A stretch of 64,000 nt of DNA from Bacteroidota bacterium (lineage in GTDB: Bacteria > Bacteroidota > Bacteroidia > Bacteroidales > CAIWKO01). The stretch is from positions 172,895 through 236,894 of the forward strand of contig JBAXND010000001.1 in the NCBI GenBank assembly GCA_037133915.1, written 5' to 3'. Positions 1-8,835 of the stretch are shown piece after piece. Made by a program: the position numbers and the translations under genes. The stretch's first letter is position 1. Each line of letters opens with the position of its first letter. The notes under the pieces were generated by a model. It searched no databases. It was not told where the DNA came from and saw only the letters and a list, made by a program, of their open reading frames with translations.

Positions 1-2
1 TG

Positions 3-719
3 CATTTGACCGGCAGACCGGCTCCGCTCAATGAATTGGCAGACATTGCAAAACAATTCAATATTCATCTGATTGAAGATGCCGCGCAGGCTGTGGGTGC
101 TGAATACAACGGAAAAAAGGTCGGAAGTTTTGGAATTGCAGGTTGTTTCAGTCTACATCCATTAAAGAATTTATCGGCATGTGGAGATGGCGGCGTCATT
201 ACAACAAACAATGCTGAATTATATAACTACCTTCTGAAAGCCCGTAATCATGGGCTGATAAACCGCGATGAATGTGCTTTCTGGAGTTATAACTCACGTC
301 TGGATAATATACAGGCTGCCATACTCAATGTTAAAATAGGGGCGCTTGAACAGTGGACACAGAGGCGCAGAGAAATTGCCGGTATGTACCAGAAGCAACT
401 GAAAACAATCGAAAATAGTATTATTCCGGTTGATTCGGCAAACGAAAAAGCAGTGTATCATACCTTCATCATCCAGGTTCCTCAGCGCGACGCATTGCAA
501 AAATATCTGGCAGAACAGGGCGTCGATTCAAAAATACATTATCCCATCGCCATCCATTTGCAGGAGGGAGCATCATATTTAGGATATAAAAAAGGTGATT
601 TTCCGGTAGCGGAAAAACAGATGGAAACAATTTTAAGTCTGCCCATGTTCCCTGAACTGACGAATGAACAGATTGCGTTTGTTACTCAGTCAGTGCTTGA
701 CTTTTTTAAGAAAAATTGA
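3..719 (+). CDS. DegT/DnrJ/EryC1/StrS-family sugar aminotransferase, 3' part
   Basis: This PLP enzyme of the DegT/EryC1/StrS family transfers an amino group to a keto-sugar nucleotide. The reading frame is open at the left edge (codon at 3-5 is His, giving HLTGRPA as in family members), so the gene starts outside the window and the TTG at 6 is not its start. About 238 C-terminal residues are present. IEDAAQA (visible residues 23-29) is the PLP-ring/phosphate region. SLHPLKNL carries the Schiff-base lysine at about visible residue 54, followed by GDGG. The end of the family fold is intact (HYP near 178-180). The next gene starts 4 bases after the stop, so it leads the sugar-modification operon. 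The exact substrate cannot be read from the sequence. Confidence 0.93.
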   Translation, partial: HLTGRPAPLNELADIAKQFNIHLIEDAAQAVGAEYNGKKVGSFGIAGCFSLHPLKNLSACGDGGVITTNNAELYNYLLKARNHGLINRDECAFWSYNSRLDNIQAAILNVKIGALEQWTQRRREIAGMYQKQLKTIENSIIPVDSANEKAVYHTFIIQVPQRDALQKYLAEQGVDSKIHYPIAIHLQEGASYLGYKKGDFPVAEKQMETILSLPMFPELTNEQIAFVTQSVLDFFKKN

Positions 720-723
720 ACAG

Positions 724-1743
724 ATGAATAAAGAATCGATATACGACCTTTTTATCAAGGCATATAACAATGACAAAGCTTTTATAAAAAAGTGGATTGT
801 ATCATGGGATTATCAGATAAAAAGAAATAAAAGAGATCAGAAATACTCTCAGAAGCTACCCGATGATTTTTTGAAATATCAGGGAGAGAAGGATTTGGTA
901 AAGTGGATGAAGTGGTTTTTGCCCGTTTATCCCGATTATATCGGTACTGAGCGATTGCAACATTTAATCCATGAAAGTATAGAAAATGATAAACGAATAA
1001 TAAGTGAGCTGGGGCTTGAATATGATTTTTCGGATTATCACTTAAACGTGGGATTGAACAACGCTCATGATTTTTTTATTCCACAAATGATTCCTGCTCA
1101 GGAACGTTATAAAATAAAAAATGTGCTGGATTTTGGAGCAGGCTACGGCCGGCAGGCAAACCTCTGGTCGGCAGCGTCCGATAGTATTTATATGGCTATG
1201 GATGCTATTCCCAATTCTTATTGTCTTCAGAATGTATATTTTCATAAACTGGGGAAACCGGTGTATGATTACGCGGAAAACCCGTCTGATTTTAAATTTG
1301 ATAACGATAAAAAGGGAATCTATCATTTACCGACATGGCGTTACGACCTGATTCCCGACAATTCATTTGACCTTGTAATATGTTTGCAGGTGTTGCCCGA
1401 ATTGAATTCCATCTTGGTAAAAGCCATGCTCAGGCAGTTTAACCGAATACTGAAACCGGGCGGAATGTTGTACATTCGCGACAATGCATATTCATGGAAA
1501 CCTGCCGGAAAAGTGAATGTCGAAAATTTTCTTCAACATAATAATTTCGTCCTCGAATACAAAGCTCATGTTATCGACAATATTGATATTGTTGGCGTTC
1601 CGAGACTGTGGAGAAAAACAGATCCGAAAGTAACAGCTTCTCAGATGTATAATTTTAATCATAAAATGAAGCAGTTTGTAATTGATGCGGATGCATTTTT
1701 CGGTGGAAGATTAAAGCGGGTTAAAAATAAAATTTCAAAATAA
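724..1743 (+). CDS. Class I SAM-dependent methyltransferase (putative sugar O-methyltransferase)
   Basis: A 339-residue Rossmann-fold methyltransferase. Motif I, VLDFGAGYGR, lies at about residues 134-143. NSFDLVICLQVLPEL at about 210-225 is the motif after the nucleotide site, and LKPGGMLYIRDN follows, as in Methyltransf_11/31-like enzymes. The ATG at 724 is chosen over the in-frame ATG at 664 because 664 lies inside the preceding gene and the extra 20 residues look like out-of-frame aminotransferase sequence. The 130-residue N-terminal extension resembles that of putative sugar O-methyltransferases in polysaccharide clusters. It sits between an aminotransferase and an epimerase, so a nucleotide sugar or glycan residue is a reasonable substrate, but this is inferred from context. 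Confidence 0.8.
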   Translation: MNKESIYDLFIKAYNNDKAFIKKWIVSWDYQIKRNKRDQKYSQKLPDDFLKYQGEKDLVKWMKWFLPVYPDYIGTERLQHLIHESIENDKRIISELGLEYDFSDYHLNVGLNNAHDFFIPQMIPAQERYKIKNVLDFGAGYGRQANLWSAASDSIYMAMDAIPNSYCLQNVYFHKLGKPVYDYAENPSDFKFDNDKKGIYHLPTWRYDLIPDNSFDLVICLQVLPELNSILVKAMLRQFNRILKPGGMLYIRDNAYSWKPAGKVNVENFLQHNNFVLEYKAHVIDNIDIVGVPRLWRKTDPKVTASQMYNFNHKMKQFVIDADAFFGGRLKRVKNKISK

Positions 1744-1749
1744 TAATAG

Positions 1750-2745
1750 ATGAAAGCAATAGTAACAGGCGGATGCGGCTTCATAGGAAGTCATTTGGTT
1801 GACCGGCTTCTCAAGGAGGGATTTGAAGTAATTGTAATTGATAATCTGAGCACCGGTCGCCTGCTGAATCTGGAGCATCATAAAAACAATCCGAAATTAT
1901 CTGTTCAGGTTGCTGATATTGTCGACTTCGATACTATTCTGCCGCTTTTTAAAGATGTTGACCGGGTTTTTCATCTGGCAGCGCTTGCCGATATTGTTCC
2001 GTCTATTGAGCGACCGATGGAATATCACCGTTCTAATGTTGACGGGACCATCAGTGTTCTGGAATGTTGCCGCAAATCGAATGTTAAGCATGTAATTTAT
2101 GCGGCATCTTCATCGTGCTATGGAATTCCTGATATATATCCGACGCCTGAAACTGCCGAAATCCGCCCTCAATATCCGTATGCGGTAACAAAATTTCTGG
2201 GAGAACGTTATGCGATGTACTGGCAGCAGATTTACGGATTGCCGGTTACTTCAACCCGTTTTTTCAATGTTTACGGTCCGCGTTCTCGTACCAGCGGCAC
2301 CTATGGTGCGGTGTTTGGTGTTTTTCTTTCACAGAAACTGAATAACAAGCCATACACTGTTGTGGGCGATGGAAAGCAAACCCGAGATTTTACATTCGTT
2401 ACCGATATTGTCAATGCCATCTTCATGGCATCGGGTGATGACAAATCCATTGGTAAAATCATGAATGTCGGAAGCGATAATACCTACAGTGTAAACAAAC
2501 TCGTAACCTTGTTGGGCGGCGAAATCATTTATATCCCGAAACGCCCGGGAGAACCCGACTGTACGCATGCCGATATTTCTGAAATAAAAAAAGTTCTTAA
2601 CTGGAAGCCTCTGGTCTCTTTTGAAGAGGGCGTTAAAATAATGCTCGAAAATATTGAATACTGGCGTGAAGCACCTTTGTGGGAGCCGGAATCTATTGCC
2701 GAAGCGACCAAGAGCTGGTTTAAGTATTTAGGTAAAAATTCTTAA
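1750..2745 (+). CDS. NAD-dependent epimerase/dehydratase, extended SDR family
   Basis: A 331-residue extended short-chain dehydrogenase acting on nucleotide sugars (UDP-glucose 4-epimerase or WbpP/TviC type). The NAD-binding motif GGCGFIGSH is at residues 8-16. The catalytic Ser lies in AASSSCYG near 118. The YxxxK pair is Tyr144/Lys148 in YPYAVTK. The substrate-binding region RFFNVYGPRSRTSG and the C-terminal RPGEPDCTHADISEIKKVLNW are typical of UDP-hexose epimerases. The gene begins 6 bases after the methyltransferase stop, so it is in the same operon. Whether it is a 4-epimerase or a 4,6-dehydratase cannot be settled; the lack of TDE in the active site (SSC is present) favours an epimerase. 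Confidence 0.88.
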   Translation: MKAIVTGGCGFIGSHLVDRLLKEGFEVIVIDNLSTGRLLNLEHHKNNPKLSVQVADIVDFDTILPLFKDVDRVFHLAALADIVPSIERPMEYHRSNVDGTISVLECCRKSNVKHVIYAASSSCYGIPDIYPTPETAEIRPQYPYAVTKFLGERYAMYWQQIYGLPVTSTRFFNVYGPRSRTSGTYGAVFGVFLSQKLNNKPYTVVGDGKQTRDFTFVTDIVNAIFMASGDDKSIGKIMNVGSDNTYSVNKLVTLLGGEIIYIPKRPGEPDCTHADISEIKKVLNWKPLVSFEEGVKIMLENIEYWREAPLWEPESIAEATKSWFKYLGKNS

Positions 2746-2770
2746 TTTTTTCAACCTTACGGTTCAGATT

Positions 2771-4291
2771 ATGACAGGCTCAAAAATATTAAATCTCGAA
2801 GATCTTGCTCTGATTATTGAAAAATTGAAAAAGCAGGGAAAGACTGTTGCTCATTGCCACGGCTGCTTTGATTTGCTTCATCTGGGACATATTAAACACT
2901 TTGAAGCTGCCAAAAATGCTGCCGATATTCTGATTGTTACGATTACTCCCGACCGCTATGTAAACAAAGGCCCCGGACGGCCGGTGTTTAACGAGAATCT
3001 GCGCATGGAAGCCATTGCTGCATTGCAGGATGTTGATTATGTTGCATTGAATAAATGGGACACGGCGATAGAAACTATCAAGCTGCTGAAGCCGAACTTG
3101 TATATCAAAGGTCAGGATTACAAAGACAGAGAGAAGGATCTTACAAAAAATATTTTTCTTGAAGAAGATGCGGTAAAATCGGTTGGCGGAGAAATTCATT
3201 TCACAGAGGAAATTGTCTTTTCATCGTCAAACCTGATAAACGCACATTTTAGCCCTTACAGCGAGAGTGTTCAGGATTATATGCAAAACCTGAAAAACAA
3301 ATACTCATCTGAACAAATCATTGACTGTATAGATGCCTTAAAAGATATTCGCGTGCTGGTTATTGGCGATACCATTATAGATGAATACCACTATTGTCTG
3401 CCCCTGGGCAAATCCTCAAAATCACCCACCATTTCATCGATGTTTCTTCACGGAGCGGCCTATGCAGGAGGCGCCCTTGCTATTGCAAATCACATGGAGC
3501 AGTTTTCGGGGAATGTTGAACTGGTAACTGTTCTGGGCTCTCAAAATGACCAAATAGACATTATTGAAAACAACCTGTCAAAAGGTGTTGCGCGAAAATT
3601 CTTCTACAGAAACGACAGCCCGACTAATACAAAGCGGAGGTATCTCGACAAATACTTAAACACCAAACTTTTCGAAGTGACTTTTATGAATGATAAATTC
3701 ATAGACAGCACACTTGAGAATGAAATAATTTCTTACCTGAAAAAAAGCATAGACAATTATGATCTGGTCTTAATTTGCGATTTCGGACACGGATTTATTT
3801 CACCCGGATTGCAGGAATACATGCAGCATTCAGGAAAATTTCTATCAATTAATGCTCAGACAAACAGCAATAATTACGGATTCAATTACATAACAAAATA
3901 CCGAAACGCCAACTATATTTCAATTGATGAAAAAGAACTCAGACTTCCATTTGGTGATAACTATGGCGCAATTGAAACACTGATTGAAAAATTAAGTGAT
4001 ATCACTAATTGTAATAACATCACGATTACATTAGGACAGGCAGGCTCCACATTGTATTCAGGCGGGAAATATTATTCGTCACCTGCTTTTGCCGGAGCAG
4101 TAAAAGATTCTGTTGGTGCCGGAGATGCCGTATTATCTATTACTTCGTTACTGGCTTATTCCAAAGCACCTGCCGATTTAATTCCCTTTATAGGAAACTG
4201 TATGGGCACCATTGCCGTTGGTATCATCGGCAACGAGCACCCCGTTTATAAGAAAGATTTAACCAAGTTTATTAGCCATTTTATGAAATAA
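2771..4291 (+). CDS. Nucleotidyltransferase-PfkB kinase fusion (HldE-like domains in reversed order)
   Basis: A 506-residue two-domain enzyme. Residues 1 to about 165 form a cytidylyltransferase-fold domain: GCFDLLHLGH with HLGH at 37-40, KGPGRPVFNE, and a final FSSSNLIN similar to the STT motif of HldE/RfaE2. Residues about 195-506 form a PfkB/ribokinase-like sugar kinase beginning VLVIGDTIIDEY, with the catalytic-base motif GAGDA (Asp452). E. coli HldE, which makes ADP-heptose, has the same two activities with the kinase first; here the order is swapped. With the SIS isomerase at 5142 and the CBS-nucleotidyltransferase at 6040 it suggests synthesis of an activated heptose or similar sugar. 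The actual sugar and nucleotide are unknown. The ATG at 2771 is 25 bases after the upstream stop. Confidence 0.85.
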   Translation: MTGSKILNLEDLALIIEKLKKQGKTVAHCHGCFDLLHLGHIKHFEAAKNAADILIVTITPDRYVNKGPGRPVFNENLRMEAIAALQDVDYVALNKWDTAIETIKLLKPNLYIKGQDYKDREKDLTKNIFLEEDAVKSVGGEIHFTEEIVFSSSNLINAHFSPYSESVQDYMQNLKNKYSSEQIIDCIDALKDIRVLVIGDTIIDEYHYCLPLGKSSKSPTISSMFLHGAAYAGGALAIANHMEQFSGNVELVTVLGSQNDQIDIIENNLSKGVARKFFYRNDSPTNTKRRYLDKYLNTKLFEVTFMNDKFIDSTLENEIISYLKKSIDNYDLVLICDFGHGFISPGLQEYMQHSGKFLSINAQTNSNNYGFNYITKYRNANYISIDEKELRLPFGDNYGAIETLIEKLSDITNCNNITITLGQAGSTLYSGGKYYSSPAFAGAVKDSVGAGDAVLSITSLLAYSKAPADLIPFIGNCMGTIAVGIIGNEHPVYKKDLTKFISHFMK

Positions 4292-4294
4292 CGT

Positions 4295-5107
4295 ATGAGA
4301 CTTCTGAAACTAATTTATTTTATTTTTAAAACACTGTTTTTCGATATCAGAAACTTTGCCAATGCTACCTACCGCTATTGCGAAGAGGCAAGCTGGAAAA
4401 GATATGCGAAGGTCAAGAGGGGCTATAAGTCGGGCATGCCAACCATCAATATCCTTGATTTGCTGCCTGATTTAAATGAATCGATTAAAAGCTACACCTA
4501 TCTTGACGGAACTTCAAATGCTACAGACATCCTTGTGCTGAAAGCACTCGCAAGAAAATACAATAACTGTCAGTATCTTGAAATCGGTTCTTTTCGCGGC
4601 GAAAGCTTAGTAAACGTTGCAGAGGTCGCGGCAGAATGTGTTTCCATAAGCTTGTCGGATGCTGAAATGAATGAGCTTGGATTGGTTGACCATGTTAAGC
4701 TACAGCGTTTTTTCTCGAAAGATTTGAAAAATGTGCTGCATATCAAGCACAACTCATTGACCTATGATTTCTCTCAATTGAACAAAAAATTTGATATTAT
4801 TTTTATTGATGGCGACCATTCATACAAAGCAGTAAAACAGGATACCATAAATGCCTTTAAACTGTTAAAAGATGAGTCATCCATAATTGTATGGCATGAT
4901 TACGGTCTTTCGTTTAATCGTGAAAACTGGACAACAATTGCAGCCATGATTGATGGTTCACCCTTGGAAAAACGCGATAAAATATTTCATATTTCGAACA
5001 CTCTTTGTTCAATCTTTACCAATCAGAAATTCGAACAATCATTTCCTAAACTTACCGACATTCCGGATAAAACATTTACGGTAAGTATAAAGGGTTCTAA
5101 AATCTGA
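4295..5107 (+). CDS. Class I SAM-dependent methyltransferase (Methyltransf_24 type)
   Basis: A 270-residue methyltransferase. YLEIGSFRGES at about 94-104 is the SAM-binding loop, and IIFIDGDHSYKAVKQD at about 168-183 is the hallmark of the Methyltransf_24/CmcI-like group, whose IDG/DH residues often bind a metal. WHDYG follows near 206, also typical. It starts 3 bases after the kinase fusion and is clearly co-transcribed. Members of this group O-methylate sugars or tailor natural products. The sugar cluster here points to a glycan residue, but the substrate is not readable. The first 20 residues are hydrophobic and may place the enzyme at the inner membrane. Confidence 0.82.
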   Translation: MRLLKLIYFIFKTLFFDIRNFANATYRYCEEASWKRYAKVKRGYKSGMPTINILDLLPDLNESIKSYTYLDGTSNATDILVLKALARKYNNCQYLEIGSFRGESLVNVAEVAAECVSISLSDAEMNELGLVDHVKLQRFFSKDLKNVLHIKHNSLTYDFSQLNKKFDIIFIDGDHSYKAVKQDTINAFKLLKDESSIIVWHDYGLSFNRENWTTIAAMIDGSPLEKRDKIFHISNTLCSIFTNQKFEQSFPKLTDIPDKTFTVSIKGSKI

Positions 5108-5141
5108 TTTTTGAATTCAATCGTAACACAAAGTAAATTTT

Positions 5142-5756
5142 ATGGACACACATACATTTGTTGACACGTATTATTCTGAATTTAAAAATGCGATAGAGCA
5201 TATTGAAGCGTCAGATAATTCAGGCTCTGTGCTGAAATTTAATAATGGAATTGACTGTGCCGTAAAAATGCTTAGCGAGATTCAAAACAAAAAAAACAGA
5301 ATTTACCTTGTTGGAAATGGAGGCAGCGCGGCTATTGCAAGTCATACGGCTATTGATTTACTGAAGAACGGAAATATTCCTGCAACGGCGTTTAACGATG
5401 CATCACTGCTTACCTGCATCTCCAATGATATAGGCTTTGAAGATGTTTTTGCAAAACCCATTGAAATGCTTGCCAGAGAAGGTGATTTGGTGATCTGTAT
5501 CAGCAGTTCGGGCCGCTCGGCTAATATTATAAAAGCCGCCAAAACTGCAAGAGCAAAAGGTTGTGCTGTGCTTACGTTATCAGGTTTTGAGCCCGATAAT
5601 CCATTGCGGACACTTGGTAATATCAATTTTTTTGTACCGTCTTTTTCTTATGGCTTCCTCGAAATAATTCATCAGTATATTCTTCACTGCATCCTCGATG
5701 CAAAAATGTATTGTCGGGAAGGGATTGATATATTTAATAAAAATCAGAAAGCATAA
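5142..5756 (+). CDS. SIS-domain sugar-phosphate isomerase, GmhA-like
   Basis: A 204-residue single SIS-domain protein. VGNGGSAAIASHTAIDL at about 57-73 and ISSSGRSANIIKA at about 120-132 are the two phosphate-binding signatures of the SIS fold, and the spacing matches GmhA (phosphoheptose isomerase, about 190 residues), which turns sedoheptulose 7-phosphate into D-glycero-D-manno-heptose 7-phosphate. The gene follows the methyltransferase by 34 bases and is the last of the first transcription unit. Together with the nucleotidyltransferase-kinase fusion it is the strongest hint of a heptose-type pathway. GmhA assignment is by motif and size only; other SIS isomerases of ketose phosphates remain possible. 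Confidence 0.8.
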   Translation: MDTHTFVDTYYSEFKNAIEHIEASDNSGSVLKFNNGIDCAVKMLSEIQNKKNRIYLVGNGGSAAIASHTAIDLLKNGNIPATAFNDASLLTCISNDIGFEDVFAKPIEMLAREGDLVICISSSGRSANIIKAAKTARAKGCAVLTLSGFEPDNPLRTLGNINFFVPSFSYGFLEIIHQYILHCILDAKMYCREGIDIFNKNQKA

Positions 5757-5969
5757 AAAATACGGGAGAACCCGGCGCATAAGCCTTTTATCCCGGTGTA
5801 GATTCGAGTAACTTCCTGAGTACTTTACCACCACCTGCTTTGAGTGTTTTTTTGTCATGTTATTAAGGCGTAAAGCCATAACTACAAATTACACATGCGG
5901 TAATACTAGATAAAATATTAAAAAAATCATGAAAATGCGGTGCAAACCAAGGTGCCATAAAATTCAGGG

Positions 5970-5999
5970 TTGAGAGTATAAAAATATTCGCTACTTTTG
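5970..5999 (+). promoter_or_regulatory. Bacteroidota promoter for the CBS-nucleotidyltransferase gene
   Basis: TTG at 5970-5972 and TACTTTTG at 5992-5999 are separated by 19 bases, matching the TTG-N19/20-TAnnTTTG pattern known in Bacteroides and Flavobacterium. Transcription would begin near 6004, about 35 bases before the ATG at 6040. A small inverted repeat just downstream (AAACG at 6006-6010, CGTTT at 6015-6019) could form a weak 5' hairpin or act as an operator. Confidence 0.7.
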
Positions 6000-6039
6000 A
6001 GATGTAAACGGAAGCGTTTCCGATCAAAAAAAAACAGCC

Positions 6040-7086
6040 ATGAACGTTCTATATAAAAATATTATTGCCCCGTCGGCAGGCATTCTTGATGCAATGAATA
6101 AATTGGGTGAAGCCGGCAATAAACTTACTCTTTTTGTTCTTGATGACGATCAAAAACTAATAGGGACACTTACCGATAAAGACATTCGTCAGGGACTCAT
6201 TGCAGGAAAGAAAACGTCTGATACTGTTGAGGCATTCATGTGCCGCAAATTTCGCTTTCTCAGAGAGCATACCTTCACCATGGAAGAATCGATGCGGCTG
6301 AAGGCTGATGGTATAAAAGTAGTGCCCCTGCTCGATAAAAACGACCGCATTGTTCGCCTGATTGATTTTGATGAAGTGCGTTCAGCACTTCCGTTTGATG
6401 TGGTGCTGATGGCCGGTGGCCGTGGCGAAAGGCTCAAACCCCTTACCGATGCCACACCCAAATCGCTGCTGATGGTTGGTGATAAACCCATTCTTGAGCA
6501 TAATATAGACAGGCTGATGAGTTACGGTATTTCCGAATTCATTATCACCATTCGTTACATGGCGCAGCAGGTTATGGATTACTTTGGCAACGGCGATTCG
6601 AAAGGTATTGATATCACCTACATTAAAGAGAATCTTCCGATGGGTACTATTGGCTCTATCAGTCTTATTGAAGAGTTCACCCACGACCACGTACTGATTG
6701 TAAATTCCGATCTTCTTACCGATATTGATTACGAAGCATTCTATAAACACTTTATTGAAGAAGGTGCCGATATGGCCATTGCCAGTGCTCCTTATCAGGT
6801 GAAGCTTCCATTTATTGCACTGCATACCGAAGGAAACAATGTTACAGGCTATGCCAAACGACCGATGTTTAATTACAACTGCAATGCCGGCGTTTATCTT
6901 ATCAAGCGTGAGTTGTTGAAGATGATTCCTGTTGAACGAAGCTTCAATGCTACCGATTTCATGAATCTCTTGTTTGAGAATGGCAACAAACTAACCTATT
7001 TCCCGATATCCGGCTACTGGCTTGATATCAGCGAATACTCCGATTACATGCGTGCTAACGAAGATATTAAATACATCTCGAAATAG
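6040..7086 (+). CDS. CBS-domain nucleotidyltransferase (sugar-1-phosphate NTP transferase)
   Basis: A 348-residue protein with two parts. Residues 1 to about 115 hold a CBS pair (VLDDDQKLIGTLTDKDIRQG and a second copy ending DRIVRLIDFDE). Residues about 118-340 hold a nucleotidyltransferase starting DVVLMAGGRGERLKPLT, with TPKSLLMVGDKPILEHN and the metal-binding VNSDLL, and a C-terminal YWLDIS. The same architecture is known in PtmE-type guanylyltransferases of the Campylobacter legionaminic acid route and in HddC-like enzymes for GDP-heptose. The CBS pair may sense adenine nucleotides. It has its own promoter, 283 bases after the SIS gene, and is followed by a hairpin. Which sugar it activates is not known. 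Confidence 0.87.
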   Translation: MNVLYKNIIAPSAGILDAMNKLGEAGNKLTLFVLDDDQKLIGTLTDKDIRQGLIAGKKTSDTVEAFMCRKFRFLREHTFTMEESMRLKADGIKVVPLLDKNDRIVRLIDFDEVRSALPFDVVLMAGGRGERLKPLTDATPKSLLMVGDKPILEHNIDRLMSYGISEFIITIRYMAQQVMDYFGNGDSKGIDITYIKENLPMGTIGSISLIEEFTHDHVLIVNSDLLTDIDYEAFYKHFIEEGADMAIASAPYQVKLPFIALHTEGNNVTGYAKRPMFNYNCNAGVYLIKRELLKMIPVERSFNATDFMNLLFENGNKLTYFPISGYWLDISEYSDYMRANEDIKYISK

Positions 7087-7104
7087 CCGTTGAAATACTT
7101 GCTG

Positions 7105-7143
7105 AAGGCGGCGTATGATTGAACCAATCTTACGCCGCCTTTC
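7105..7143. terminator. Intrinsic-terminator-like hairpin between convergent genes
   Basis: Perfect 11-base arms AAGGCGGCGTA (7105-7115) and TACGCCGCCTT (7131-7141) surround a 15-base loop. The T run after it is short (TTT), so termination may be weak or factor-assisted. It lies between the convergent genes ending at 7086 (+) and 7303 (-). Confidence 0.7.
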
Positions 7144-7302
7144 GTTGGAACCCCGACTATTGGAACGAATTATTCGCAGCTATTGCCCATGCAGATTCAA
7201 GGCACGGTGTTTTTGGCTTGTACTATGATTGATAATGGGTGCGTCCAACTTACCTACAATGCAAAATTGAATTGCGAAAAGATATTAAATGGGCTGTGCT
7301 TC

Positions 7303-8835
7303 TTATTCTTTCGCAAAACGCAACACTTTTATTTTATCGTTACAAACCATACTCAAGACGTAAATTCCATTCGAGAGATTGCGAATATCAATTTCTGTTC
7401 TATCTTGAGTAATTTTTTGTTGAAAAAGTAATTGTCCTTGGATATTATAAACCGAAGCAATTCCATTTTTCATCAAAGTAGTGTTTGTAATTGAAATATA
7501 ATCTGTACCCGGGTTGGGATAAATAGAAATATCCGTTAAATCGATATTCGCAGAATTTTCTGCATTTCCTGTTGTTGCTGTCGGTAAAATCAGGAATTCG
7601 GGTAATCCAAATGAGTAAATATGTGGGTACACCTGAAAACGCTCCTGATAGAACTGATTAAAAACGGTTACTCCCGGAACATACTCAACATCGGGTTGAA
7701 GAATCCTGCCCAGTTGTGTTGTATCACTATAGAATCCTGTATCATGAATATGATAAATCAATCCGTCCGCGGCCAGTTTTAAGCCTCCGGCGTACCGGTT
7801 ATTAAACTGGTGTACTAAAACCGAGCTAAGGGTAGGATTTTGCAGATTTATCTGATACAGGTCATTTGTTGCGTCAGTTGAGTAATAAACCGAGTAATAT
7901 AAAAACTTTCCGTTCGGAGAAAATTCAAGATCATACACTGATGGGATGTAGTCATATCCGGTTATATACGATTTTAATGTCCCTGTTAAAAATTGACCGT
8001 TAGTATTGTCAAAATCACAAACAAAAATGCTGCTGGTATATTGGCTTGAAAATCCCACGCGGCTTACTCCAACAGCTGTGTTTGACTCAGTGTATGTGAT
8101 ATTAATAATTGGAGAGGCGCCACTTCCACCAGCCGTTAGTTTGATAGGGCCCATGTCAACCACACCCTGATAAGTGACTACCGATTGATTGATTTTATAT
8201 ACGACGTACTTGTATTGCATACCGGGAATTGGAAAAAGACTTGTAATAAGCCAAAGCACATTGGGTTCTGTTTCGCTTGGTATTATTTTCATCCCTTCAG
8301 AAACATAAGATAAGCCGTATGGTCCGGGTAGATTGTGTACAGGCCCAAAAACGTCGCTAATTACATTGTACAAACGGTATGTAATAATGCCTGTGTCTAC
8401 AGAAATTGCATTTGCGCCTGTTCCATTTGAAAAAATATAGAATCCATCGGCACCGGCTCCGGGAACGAGGCTTATCGCTACCGGTTGACTGGATGAAGGA
8501 TTCGCTCCTAAAGATTCGTAGCCGGGAGTAATTGGGTCGATATCAATAAGCGTATGGAATTTATCAAACACATTCCTGCCATCTGTATAAAAAACTAAAT
8601 TTCCGGTTGTCGGATGAGTCGCAACAGCCCATTCTTCGAAGCCATTACTTGTTGTAATATTAGAGGGTTGTCCGCAGGGAAGCGGCTTAACGGGATTGGA
8701 AAGATTGCCAAAATACAAAGTGGCATTTGTTGTGCCGGAAAACGGTCTGCCAAAAATCCATATTCTGTCTTGAAGTTGAGCATGTAGATTACTATAAAGA
8801 AGGATACCGAAAATAATGGGAATAAGTTTTTTCAT
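7303..8835 (-). CDS. Secreted T9SS type A cargo protein, beta-propeller-like
   Basis: A 510-residue secreted protein of unknown role. The start is set at the ATG at 8835, which gives a signal peptide (MKKLIPIIFGILLYSNLHAQ, cut after AQ); the longer frame adds 11 poorly fitting residues. The body has repeated blade-like stretches such as DLEFSPNGKFLYYSVY and GGLKLAADGLIYHI, as in WD40/PD40-like propellers. The last 75 residues are a T9SS sorting domain: ISIYPNPGTDYISI, then YNIQGQLL, then LSNGIYVLSM and VLRFAKE. The protein should cross the outer membrane by T9SS and stay on the surface or be released. A well-formed promoter precedes it at 8893-8923. Confidence 0.88.
   Translation of the reverse strand: MKKLIPIIFGILLYSNLHAQLQDRIWIFGRPFSGTTNATLYFGNLSNPVKPLPCGQPSNITTSNGFEEWAVATHPTTGNLVFYTDGRNVFDKFHTLIDIDPITPGYESLGANPSSSQPVAISLVPGAGADGFYIFSNGTGANAISVDTGIITYRLYNVISDVFGPVHNLPGPYGLSYVSEGMKIIPSETEPNVLWLITSLFPIPGMQYKYVVYKINQSVVTYQGVVDMGPIKLTAGGSGASPIINITYTESNTAVGVSRVGFSSQYTSSIFVCDFDNTNGQFLTGTLKSYITGYDYIPSVYDLEFSPNGKFLYYSVYYSTDATNDLYQINLQNPTLSSVLVHQFNNRYAGGLKLAADGLIYHIHDTGFYSDTTQLGRILQPDVEYVPGVTVFNQFYQERFQVYPHIYSFGLPEFLILPTATTGNAENSANIDLTDISIYPNPGTDYISITNTTLMKNGIASVYNIQGQLLFQQKITQDRTEIDIRNLSNGIYVLSMVCNDKIKVLRFAKE

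Noticed and set aside
2771..4291. Naming the nucleotidyltransferase-kinase fusion hldE
   Set aside because: The domain order is reversed and the substrate is unknown, so the gene name is not justified.
5580..5879. 99-codon minus-strand ORF reaching into the gap before 6040
   Set aside because: Mostly antisense to the SIS gene; the rest is low-complexity AT-rich sequence.
6382..6825. 147-codon minus-strand ORF inside the CBS-nucleotidyltransferase gene
   Set aside because: Antisense shadow of a well-conserved nucleotidyltransferase.
7183..7431. 82-codon plus-strand ORF in the gap after the CBS-nucleotidyltransferase
   Set aside because: Its second half is opposite the T9SS sorting domain of the minus-strand cargo gene, and the first half lacks protein-like features; follows a terminator-like hairpin without a promoter.
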